Below are positions 46,673-54,214 of a DNA stretch of 64,000 nucleotides, in pieces. The stretch is from positions 611,501 to 675,500 of the forward strand of contig NZ_PYFW01000002.1 in NCBI RefSeq assembly GCF_003020125.1, given 5' to 3'. The translations under genes were made by a program, and so were the position numbers. Source of the stretch: Bradyrhizobium sp. MOS003. GTDB taxonomy: Bacteria > Pseudomonadota > Alphaproteobacteria > Rhizobiales > Xanthobacteraceae. The notes below the pieces were generated by a model. It was not told the origin of the DNA. It was given only the letters and a program-made list of their open reading frames with translations, and ran no database searches. How positions within the stretch are numbered: the stretch's first letter is position 1; the number at the start of each line of letters is the position of its first letter.

Positions 46673-46698
46673 TGCGAAAACAACCCCATGCACAGTAG
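46673..46698 (+). repeat. 26-bp conserved intergenic repeat, copy 2 (family E)
   Basis: Identical over 26 bp to 16506-16531 and in the same orientation; both are followed by a loosely conserved tail with AGCTTTT and AGGCCGG. It lies between lepA and the SRPBCC gene. The rest of the 317-bp gap holds family D and no gene. Confidence 0.8.
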
Positions 46699-46829
46699 CC
46701 GACCCCTTGGCGGCATTCAGCTTTTTTGATCTTGCGAGGCCGGTTTGCACTGTCGGGCAAAACAGGGGGATGATGACATCGTCGCTGCGTGATTGATGCA
46801 GTCTCCGTCAGGTCAGCAGCTCGTTGCGA

Positions 46830-47243
46830 TCACGCGCTCTGCTTCGCCTCGACGTATCGCTTGAAATTGTCGAGGATCGCCTGCCAGCCAGCCTGCTGCT
46901 GCTCGACCGAATGCGTCGCCTCGCCATCGAACACGACGCGGACCACGACAATGTTCGGGCCGGGCACGAACTCGACCTCGGCTTTGCGGTCGCCGAGCAT
47001 ATATTCAATCCGCTTATGCGTGACGATCTTCGTGTAGGTGCCCGCGAAGTCGAAACCCATGCTGCCGTCCTTGGCTTCCATCCGTGACGAGAAGGCGCCG
47101 CCTTCCCGCAGATCGACCGTCGCCCTGGTCGTATGCCAATCGTCGGAGGCCGCGTTCCATTTCACGATGTCGGCGGGCGTCGTGTAGGCCTGCCAGACCT
47201 GGTCGATCGGGGCTGCGACGCTGGTTTCGACGGTGATCCTCAT
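46830..47243 (-). CDS. SRPBCC/AHSA1-family protein
   Basis: 137 residues from the ATG at 47243, which has GGAG 8 nt upstream (a second ATG two codons earlier does not). Helix-grip fold pattern: MRITVETSVAAPIDQVWQAYTTPADIVKWNAAS, GFDFAGTYTKIVTHKRIEYMLG, and the C-terminal helix QQAGWQAILDNFKRYVEA. The family binds hydrophobic ligands in a deep cavity; function here is unknown. Confidence 0.88.
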   Translation of the reverse strand: MRITVETSVAAPIDQVWQAYTTPADIVKWNAASDDWHTTRATVDLREGGAFSSRMEAKDGSMGFDFAGTYTKIVTHKRIEYMLGDRKAEVEFVPGPNIVVVRVVFDGEATHSVEQQQAGWQAILDNFKRYVEAKQSA

Positions 47244-47388
47244 GGGCATTGCTCCAATTCAATTTTTGGCGGTCGAGGCGACGGTCGGGGCCGTCCTCGC
47301 CCCTGCAGAACGTGTCCAACAAAGGACGATCAAAACCCGCCGGTGCCGACATGGTCCGTCGAATTTCCGGGCTTGGGGTGCCGTCAGA

Positions 47389-48690
47389 TCATTTCCCGAG
47401 TTGTTGAAGCACGGCGGACCACAACGCGAGCGGTTCCCTGAGGCTTCCCGGCTCGGACGGCTTTTGGCGAACGGCGGTGTGCACCATGACGAGCCTGGAG
47501 ACCGGATCGACCAGGATGACCTGACCGCGGATGCCGAGCAGGGCAAATCTGCGCTGCTCGCCCGGAAGGAGCCAAACCTGATAGCCGTAGCCAAAATAGG
47601 GTGTGGCCACGCGTGGCGCGAGATGATCATCCCCGGGTCTGACGGTCGTGGCATCGAGCAGCCATTGCCGGGGGATCAATTGACGACCTTCCCAGGCGCC
47701 GTCGTTTGCAAGCAAACGGCCCAACCGCGCATAGTCGCGCAAGGTGGCGTTGAAGCAGCAGAATGCAATCTCCTGCCCGCTGCCGTCGATCGCCCACGAC
47801 GCATCCGCTTCGGTGCCGATGGCGCTCCAGATGCGATCGTGGAGATAGTGAGCCAGCGGCGCGCCGGTCGCCGAGCGCAGCACCAGGCCGAGGATCTCGG
47901 TCTCTACGCTGGCGTAGTGCCATTTGGTCCCCGGCGGCGTTGACCGCGTGTTGAATTGCGCGACGACGGATGCGGGGTCTTTCGGCTCACCGACGAACAG
48001 CGCGCGTCCAAGCCGGGCTATGTCGTCCCTGCCGTCGTAGACTTCAGAGAATTCCACGCCCGACGACATGTTCAACAAGGCGCGAATGGACGTGCCGCCA
48101 TATTCCGTTCCTGCGAGGCCCGACACATAGGTGGAGACGGTATCGTCGATCGACTTGATCCGCCCCTCGGAGACCGCGATTCCCACCAGCATGGCCACAA
48201 GCGTCTTGGCCATGGACTGCGACAGGAAGCGGTCTCGGTCGGTCCGGGCATATTGATAATGCTCGTAGAGGATCGTGTCGTCCTTGGCGATCAACAATCC
48301 CGTCACCGGGTTGCGCTTGAGATAGTCCGCGATGCTCAGCCGCTGGTTATCGAAACTGTAGGCGATCGTCGGCTCCGGCGCGCGCTTGAACGACCAGGGC
48401 GTCGCGGCGCGGCCGACCCGGCGCGACGGATAGATGTCGCCGAAATGGCTGTAGGCCCCGACCAGCTTGTCGAGCTCGTTGGTCGCTCCCCGCGTGCCGG
48501 TCGGATAGCCGGACGCCTTGCCGTAGAGTTCGGCGTCGGGGCCGCTGTCCGAAAACACCGGCCCCGGCTCGTCGGGAGGGCTTCGGCTGTCCTGTGCGCC
48601 TGCAAGCGGCACTGCAACCGCGGCGGCGAAAATGACAGGGATGAAAAACCTGCAGCAAGCACGCAGTTTGCAGAGCGCTTCCAATGTCAT
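47389..48690 (-). CDS. Exported beta-lactamase-fold hydrolase (NylB/6-aminohexanoate-dimer-hydrolase-like)
   Basis: 433 residues from the ATG at 48690 (GAGGAAG 8 nt before it); the frame runs 159 codons further with no sense. A signal peptide (FFIPVIFAAAVAVPLAGAQ) ends near 33. Catalytic S159-M-A-K162 in FLSQSMAKTLVAMLVGIA; a second Tyr motif in KWHYASVETEILGLVL. The fold is that of EstB/NylB hydrolases acting on small esters or amides. Export to the periplasm is predicted. It faces an MFS transporter gene, so hydrolysis outside followed by uptake is plausible but not shown. Confidence 0.85.
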   Translation of the reverse strand: MTLEALCKLRACCRFFIPVIFAAAVAVPLAGAQDSRSPPDEPGPVFSDSGPDAELYGKASGYPTGTRGATNELDKLVGAYSHFGDIYPSRRVGRAATPWSFKRAPEPTIAYSFDNQRLSIADYLKRNPVTGLLIAKDDTILYEHYQYARTDRDRFLSQSMAKTLVAMLVGIAVSEGRIKSIDDTVSTYVSGLAGTEYGGTSIRALLNMSSGVEFSEVYDGRDDIARLGRALFVGEPKDPASVVAQFNTRSTPPGTKWHYASVETEILGLVLRSATGAPLAHYLHDRIWSAIGTEADASWAIDGSGQEIAFCCFNATLRDYARLGRLLANDGAWEGRQLIPRQWLLDATTVRPGDDHLAPRVATPYFGYGYQVWLLPGEQRRFALLGIRGQVILVDPVSRLVMVHTAVRQKPSEPGSLREPLALWSAVLQQLGK

Positions 48691-48872
48691 TGGACTTGCT
48701 TCCTCACGCGTTGCTTTGCGTGTGCGCTTCAAGAGAACAACGTCGCAGAGCATGCTAGCATCGGAGCCAGACGGTGTCAGCATTCCGCCCGTCCCGCCTT
48801 GCCCTCCGCCGTCGGATGCGCCACCATCCCAGCGCGCACCATCAAAACATACCAAGAGCGCAGAGGAAACGC

Positions 48873-50114
48873 ATGAGCAAGGCATCACGCTTCGACTATG
48901 GCTGGGTCGTGGTCGCCGCGGGCGCGCTGATGACCTGTGTCGGGTTCGGCACGATGCTGTCGCTGGCGGTGTTTCTGCAGCCGATCTCGGAATCGATGGG
49001 CTGGTCGCGCGCCGGCGTGTCGGCGGCGGCAACGCTGGATTTCCTTTGCATGGGCGTTGCCGCATTTTTTTGGGGCACGCTGTCGGACCGGTTTGGCACC
49101 CGCATCGTGGTCCTTTCGGGAAGCATCTTGCTGGGCCTCGGTCTCGTGGCCGCAAGCCAGGCCGCACACTTGTGGCAGTTCCAGCTTTTCTTCGGCACGC
49201 TTATCGGAATTGCCGCGGGCAGCTTCTATGCGCCGATGATGGCACTCGCCAGCGCCTGGATCGAAAAGAACCGCAGCCTTGCGGTGGCGCTGGTCTCGGC
49301 CGGCATGGGCGTGTCGCCGGTGACGATCGCGCCGACCGCAAGCTGGCTGATCACGGCCTATGACTGGCGCACCGCGATGCTGGTGATCGGCATCGCCGCA
49401 TGGGCGCTGCTGATCCCCGCCTGCTTCCTGGTGCGTCCGGCACCGGCCGCACCAGGCAACGCGAATGCAGACGCCGCACCGGAAGTCGAACTGACTGCGG
49501 CGCAGGCGCTGCGCACGCCACAATTCATCGCGCTCGCGGCGGCGCATTTCGCCTGCTGCGCGGCGCATTCCGGTCCGATCTTCCACATGGTGTCCTATGC
49601 CATGGTGTGCGGCATCGCCCCGCTCACGGCGGTGACGGTCTACAGCGTCGCCGGCGTCTCAGGCCTCGGCGGCCGCCTGCTTCTGGGTGCGGCGGCCGAT
49701 CGCATCGGCGCAAAGCCGGTGCTGGTCGGCGGACTGTTCGTGCAGGCGATGTGCATCGCGACCTATCTCGCCGTGGCGCAGCTCGGCGAATTCTATGCGC
49801 TGTCGGTGGTGTTCGGCCTCGCCTATGGCGGGGTGATGCCGCTCTATGCGGTGCTGGTTCGCGAATTCTTCGGCGCGCGCATCATGGGGACCGTGTTCGG
49901 CGCGGTGTCGGCATTCGCCAGCCTCGGCATGGCGCTCGGGCCCTGGGCCGGCGGACTCGTGTTCGACAATTTCCAGCGCTACACGTGGCTGCACGCCGGC
50001 TCGTTCGCGATCGGGCTCGCCGCCGTCGCGGTGGCGCTGAGCTTCCCGACCAGACGTGGGGTGTCATTCGGTTCCGGTCGCGAGCCGGAGTCATCGGCAC
50101 TCCCCACCCGTTGA
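48873..50114 (+). CDS. MFS transporter (OFA/monocarboxylate-like)
   Basis: 413 residues from the ATG at 48873 (AGAGGAAA upstream). Twelve helices; loop 2-3 motif GTLSDRFGTRIVV near 65-80 and the symmetric AADRIGAKPVLVGG in the second half. Monocarboxylate/oxalate-formate type MFS proteins share this layout. Substrate unknown. It is divergent from the NylB-like hydrolase and ends at 50114, where its TGA stop lies inside a TTGACG box of a possible downstream promoter. Confidence 0.9.
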   Translation: MSKASRFDYGWVVVAAGALMTCVGFGTMLSLAVFLQPISESMGWSRAGVSAAATLDFLCMGVAAFFWGTLSDRFGTRIVVLSGSILLGLGLVAASQAAHLWQFQLFFGTLIGIAAGSFYAPMMALASAWIEKNRSLAVALVSAGMGVSPVTIAPTASWLITAYDWRTAMLVIGIAAWALLIPACFLVRPAPAAPGNANADAAPEVELTAAQALRTPQFIALAAAHFACCAAHSGPIFHMVSYAMVCGIAPLTAVTVYSVAGVSGLGGRLLLGAAADRIGAKPVLVGGLFVQAMCIATYLAVAQLGEFYALSVVFGLAYGGVMPLYAVLVREFFGARIMGTVFGAVSAFASLGMALGPWAGGLVFDNFQRYTWLHAGSFAIGLAAVAVALSFPTRRGVSFGSGREPESSALPTR

Positions 50115-50139
50115 CGAAGCCGCGATCCCGACGCTAAAT
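50111..50139 (+). promoter_or_regulatory. Possible promoter for the FAD-monooxygenase leader
   Basis: TTGACG (50111-50116, 5 of 6) and CTAAAT (50134-50139, 3 of 6) with a 17-bp spacer. A perfect 7-bp inverted repeat CCGACGC-N9-GCGTCGG (50128-50150) overlaps the -10 box and could be an operator. The weak -10 keeps confidence low. Confidence 0.35.
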
Positions 50140-50150
50140 GGCCGCGTCGG

Positions 50151-50324
50151 AAAAGGCAGACTTGGTCTGGTAAGCCCAAGTCCTTTCGGTAACGAAAGCT
50201 CTGGTCTTTGGCCTCGCGCCAGGGATCCCCACGACGAACAACGGTCGCTGTTCAAGCGGCCCATCGTTCGTCCGTGAGGCTCCCAGGTCGGGAAACGCTC
50301 CGGTCGAGTCTCGACAACGGAGCC
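50151..50324 (+). promoter_or_regulatory. Highly structured 5' leader, candidate cis-regulatory RNA
   Basis: Consecutive perfect or near-perfect stems cover most of the leader. H1 GACTTGG/CCAAGTC (50159-50182). H2 CTTTCG-GTAA-CGAAAG with a GNRA tetraloop (50183-50198). H3 CTCTGG/CCAGGG (50199-50224, one G-U). H4 GACGAAC/GTTCGTC (50233-50272) enclosing H5 GGTCGCT/AGCGGCC (one U-G). Last comes H6 at 50298-50322, ten pairs with an AA bulge and a 3-nt loop. The 3' arm of H6 is the ribosome site GGAG (50319-50322) of the downstream gene, so translation could be gated by this hairpin. No known riboswitch class was recognised. GC-rich DNA gives chance hairpins, so this remains a candidate. Confidence 0.45.
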
Positions 50325-50328
50325 GTTC

Positions 50329-51870
50329 ATGCAAACCCCCGACCCTGCACTAGATCCCGTCCCTGTCCTTTATGACGTCATCGTCGCCGGCGCCGGTCCC
50401 GTCGGGCTTTTCCTGGCTTGCGAGTTACGGCTTGCGGGCTGTTCGGTGCTGGTGCTCGAGAAGGCGCAAGATCCGCACTCGCCGCTCAAGCGCCTGCCGT
50501 TCGGGCTGCGTGGTCTTTCGGTACCCACCATCGAGAGCTTCGACCGCCGCGATCTGCTGAATGATCTCAAGCTCCGTGTGCCCAGCCGTGACGTGCCGGC
50601 GGCTGCGCACTGGATGCAGGAGCAGCGCAACCCGGGCGGACATTTCGCCGGCATCCAGTTCTTCCAGGATCAGATCGACGGCACGCAATGGCCCCACCGC
50701 TTGACGGGCCAGATCGGCAGCGTCGCGGCCGACATGGCGAGCATCGAGACGGTGCTCGCGATCCGTGCCGCGGCGCTCGGCGTCGAGATCCGGCGCGGCT
50801 GCGGCGTGGAGTCTCTCGCGCAATCAGACGATGACGTCACCGTTGCCGCAGGCGGCGGAACGGTGCGAGGCCGCTGGCTCGTTGGCTGCGACGGCGGGCG
50901 CAGCCTTGTGCGAAAGACAGCCGGCATTGGTTTCATCGGCACCGATGCCGAGTTCACCGGCTATTCGGCGCAGATCGAGCTGGCCGATACGGCCGCGCTC
51001 AAACCAGGCCGCCATTACACGGCGTCGGGCATGTACACCTATGCGGCACCCGGCACGATCGCGATGGTCGATTTCGACGGCGGCATGGCTCACCGCAGCG
51101 AGCCGCAGCGCGACCAGATCGAGACGGTGCTGCGCAAGGTCTCGGGCCTCGATGTCACGGTGACGCGCCTGCTGCGCGCAACCACATGGACCGATCGCGC
51201 CTGTCAGGCGACCGACTACCGCGCGGGCCGCGTGTTGCTGGCCGGCGATGCCGCGCACATCCATTCGCCGCTGGGAGGCCAGGGCCTGAACCTCGGCCTC
51301 GGCGATGCCATGAACCTTGGCTGGAAGCTCGCCGCCACCGTTCGCGGCGACGCGCCGGCCGCCCTGCTCGACACCTATGCGGCCGAGCGGCGGCCGGTGG
51401 GCACACAAATCCTCGACTGGTCGCGCGCTCAGGTCGCCCTCATGCGGCCCAGCCGAAGCTCGCGCGCGCTCGAAGCCATCATCCGCGATCTCATCGACAC
51501 GCGCGACGGCGCGACCTATTTCGCCGAGCGGGTCTGGGGCGTCTGTCTCCGCCATGACCTTGGCGAGCACCATCCACTGGTGGGGCGCAGCGTGCCCGAC
51601 TTTGCATTGTTCGATGGAACGCGACCAAGCGAGTTGCTCAGGACAGGAAGAGGGCTGCTGCTGGACTTCGATGCCGGGCCGTCGCTTCAAGCCCTTGCGC
51701 GGCGCTGGCGCAAGCGGATCGATTATGTCGCGAGCGACGCGAGGGAGCGACTGGGCCTGACCGCCTTGCTCGTGCGCCCCGACGGCGTCGTCGGCTGGGT
51801 CAGCGAGGGGCACCCGGACATCGAGACAGCGGCTCGCGCAGCTGCGCGGTGGTTCGGCCAACCCGATTGA
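50329..51870 (+). CDS. FAD-dependent aromatic-ring monooxygenase (class A, PHBH fold)
   Basis: 513 residues. FAD motif DVIVAGAGPVGLFLACELRL near 12-30, the DG motif GRWLVGCDGGRSLVRKTAG near 180-198, and the GD motif GRVLLAGDAAHIHSPLGGQG near 300-320, followed by a C-terminal thioredoxin-like tail. These are the three signatures of PheA/TfdB/MhpA-type hydroxylases that insert one oxygen atom into phenolic or polyketide rings using NAD(P)H. GGAG lies 6 nt before the ATG, inside hairpin H6. The substrate is unknown; there are no ring-cleavage genes nearby, though another flavoprotein follows at 52.9 kb. Confidence 0.93.
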   Translation: MQTPDPALDPVPVLYDVIVAGAGPVGLFLACELRLAGCSVLVLEKAQDPHSPLKRLPFGLRGLSVPTIESFDRRDLLNDLKLRVPSRDVPAAAHWMQEQRNPGGHFAGIQFFQDQIDGTQWPHRLTGQIGSVAADMASIETVLAIRAAALGVEIRRGCGVESLAQSDDDVTVAAGGGTVRGRWLVGCDGGRSLVRKTAGIGFIGTDAEFTGYSAQIELADTAALKPGRHYTASGMYTYAAPGTIAMVDFDGGMAHRSEPQRDQIETVLRKVSGLDVTVTRLLRATTWTDRACQATDYRAGRVLLAGDAAHIHSPLGGQGLNLGLGDAMNLGWKLAATVRGDAPAALLDTYAAERRPVGTQILDWSRAQVALMRPSRSSRALEAIIRDLIDTRDGATYFAERVWGVCLRHDLGEHHPLVGRSVPDFALFDGTRPSELLRTGRGLLLDFDAGPSLQALARRWRKRIDYVASDARERLGLTALLVRPDGVVGWVSEGHPDIETAARAAARWFGQPD

Positions 51871-51922
51871 GGGTCGAATGCCTGCCAGGATCGATTACGG
51901 CCCGAGGCCGTGAAGATTTCAC

Positions 51923-52669
51923 TCAATTCACCGCGCGTAGCGCGGCCGTGAACGCGGCGAGGTCGGTTCGTGCCGTCTCGTCCGGGGCCCATCTGGGAAG
52001 GTCGGCAAGCTGCGCGAGCACGCGGGAGCGGTCCTGCGGCAGCAGGAAGCTCGCCCAGACCTCGCTGGTGTCGCGGATGGCGGCGGCGACCAGGCGGGCG
52101 TTGGTGGATTTGCCCGCGCCCTGGATCGCCGCGCAGACGGTGGTCAGAATGAATTCGGCGGTGCTGCGGCGGAAGCCCGTAAACCCCTCCTCGCGGATGC
52201 GAGTGCGCTGCTCCGGCGCGAGGCTCGCCATGAACAACTCGCCCGCAACCGCCTCGCGCGCCATGCCGCGGATGACGAAGTTCATCGCCGCCGCGTACTG
52301 GTCGCCATAATCGGTCATGTTGCGCTGGAGCGTCGCAAGATCGGGCTGCGCCCCCGGCTGCGTACCATACAGCGCGAACAGCTTGCAGGTCGCGTTGGCC
52401 GCGTCCATCCAGTCCATCAGCCAGCCCATGTCGCTCGCCTGCGCCGGCGGCAGCGCCTGCAGAGCCTCGACATCGAAGACGCGGCCGAGCTGCGCGGCGG
52501 TCTCCGGCCGGGTCAGGTCGGGTCGACCTCCCTTTTTCGCCACGCCTTCGACATAGGCCCGGAACATCCGCGCGGCCTCGCCTGCGGCGGCCGCATCACG
52601 GGCGCCGTCATGTGCGAACGCCGGCGAAGCAAGCGCGAGCAGAACGATGAGGATTCGGACGATCGACAT
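51923..52669 (-). CDS. Hypothetical secreted protein
   Basis: 248 residues from the ATG at 52669 (GAGG 7 nt upstream). Signal peptide MSIVRILIVLLALASPAFA, then a mostly helical Ala-rich protein: a segment with WLMDWMDAANATCKLFALYG, a central RNMTDYGDQYAAAMNFVIRG helix, and a C-terminal ILTTVCAAIQGAGKS. Two cysteines may pair. The GAGKS string is not in a P-loop context. I recognise no family. It sits alone, convergent with the FAD monooxygenase (52-bp gap). Confidence 0.7.
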   Translation of the reverse strand: MSIVRILIVLLALASPAFAHDGARDAAAAGEAARMFRAYVEGVAKKGGRPDLTRPETAAQLGRVFDVEALQALPPAQASDMGWLMDWMDAANATCKLFALYGTQPGAQPDLATLQRNMTDYGDQYAAAMNFVIRGMAREAVAGELFMASLAPEQRTRIREEGFTGFRRSTAEFILTTVCAAIQGAGKSTNARLVAAAIRDTSEVWASFLLPQDRSRVLAQLADLPRWAPDETARTDLAAFTAALRAVN

Positions 52670-52863
52670 GGGCAACCTCATCCGGCGCGATACGCGGTGC
52701 CGTTGACGGCGACGGAGGTTGTTGGTCGCGCGGCGCGCCGCCAAGGTTCACGGGCGGGCCTTCACGCCGAGCGGGGGACGATGCCCGCACCTTGAACCGC
52801 TCCGCCAAATAGACCACCATCTCACTTCAGCGCTCACGACAGAAAGAAGGCGAGGACAGGCGA

Positions 52864-54018
52864 ATGTCGGAGCTTCCCGGATCTGGTCTCGCGGAACGTG
52901 CCCGCGCCATCTCGCCGCTGATCGCGCGCGAAGCGGACGAGATCGAGCGGACGCGGCGGCTGACGCCTTCCGTCGTCGCGGCGCTGCTCGAGAACGGGCT
53001 GTATCGTGCGCTGCTGCCGCAGAGCCTCGGCGGCGCGGAAGCCGCGCCTGAAGCCTTCATGCAGATGCTGGAGGAGATCGCGAAGGCGGATGCATCAACG
53101 GCCTGGTGCCTCGGCCAGTGCACGGTCTGCGCGATGATCGCAGCCTCGCTCGACCACGACACCGCGCGCGAGATATTCAACACGTCGCCCGGCATCCTCG
53201 CATGGGGAGCGATCGCGCATGAGGCGCGCGCGGTCGAGGGCGGCTATCGCGTCACGGCACGCTGGGATTTCGCCTCGGGCTCGCGGCAGGCGAGCTGGCT
53301 GGGCGCGCATGTGCGCATCCTCAGGACCGACGGCACACCGCGCGTGAATGCCGACGGCTCGCCGGAGGTGCGCACGATTCTGTTTCCCGCCGCCAGCGCG
53401 ACATTGCACGACGTCTGGCAGGCGATCGGGCTCGCCGGCACCGGCACCGATTCCTACGAGGTGAACGACCTCCTCATTCCCGAGCGCTTCACCGCTTTCC
53501 GCGACGTGCCATCCGGCTTGCGCGAGACCGGACCGCTCTACCGGATCGGCACCGGTGCAGCCTTCAGCCTCGGCTTTGCCGCGGTGTCGCTCGGCGTCGC
53601 GCGCGCCACGCTGGATGCGGCCATCGCGCTGGCGCGAGGAAAGCATCCCTCGCTAACGGCGAGTGCGATGCGCGACAACGGTGCGGTGCAGGGGCTGATC
53701 GGCCGCACCGAAGGCGATCTGCGCGCCGCGCGGGCCTATCTCTATACGACCGCCACGGCGATGTGGCGCGACCTGTCCGCGACGGGCGGGTTCAGCGCCG
53801 CGCACCGCCGCGCGGTACGGCTGGCCGCGACCTGGACCATCCATCAATCGGCGAAGGTGGTCGACACCGCCTATCACATGGCCGGCGCGACCGCGGTGTT
53901 CCGCCGCAACCCGTTCGAACGCCGGTTTCGCGACATGCACGCGATCGCCCAGCAAATCCAGGCGCGCGACACGCATTATGAGGACGTGGGAAAGGCGATC
54001 CTTGCCGAAACCCTCTAG
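52864..54018 (+). CDS. Acyl-CoA-dehydrogenase-fold flavoprotein (HsaA/DszC-type monooxygenase likely)
   Basis: 384 residues. N-terminal helical domain (RAISPLIAREADEIERTRRLTPSVVAALLENGLYRALLPQSLGG) and the middle beta-domain GYRVTARWDFASGSRQASWLGAHV, where GxWxFxSG is typical of the HsaA/PigA/DszC branch of the fold. These use reduced flavin and O2 to hydroxylate aromatic or heterocyclic substrates rather than dehydrogenate acyl-CoA. A matching flavin reductase is not in the window. Possible functional link to the FAD monooxygenase upstream, with the hypothetical gene between on the other strand. Confidence 0.85.
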   Translation: MSELPGSGLAERARAISPLIAREADEIERTRRLTPSVVAALLENGLYRALLPQSLGGAEAAPEAFMQMLEEIAKADASTAWCLGQCTVCAMIAASLDHDTAREIFNTSPGILAWGAIAHEARAVEGGYRVTARWDFASGSRQASWLGAHVRILRTDGTPRVNADGSPEVRTILFPAASATLHDVWQAIGLAGTGTDSYEVNDLLIPERFTAFRDVPSGLRETGPLYRIGTGAAFSLGFAAVSLGVARATLDAAIALARGKHPSLTASAMRDNGAVQGLIGRTEGDLRAARAYLYTTATAMWRDLSATGGFSAAHRRAVRLAATWTIHQSAKVVDTAYHMAGATAVFRRNPFERRFRDMHAIAQQIQARDTHYEDVGKAILAETL

Positions 54019-54214
54019 TCGCCGGCGAGAACGGCTGCGACGCTTTGTCTATGCCCGCGACGAGCAACAGGCCCTCCATGCGCCGGCTGCATCGAGTCAT
54101 GCAAAAGGATGGGGGCGACTCCGTTGAAACACGGTGGCGATCCCGCCCTTGTTGTTAAGCAATTTCTGGGACCTTTCCACCAAAGCAAGATTTGGAAATG
54201 CCTGGGAATTTTCG

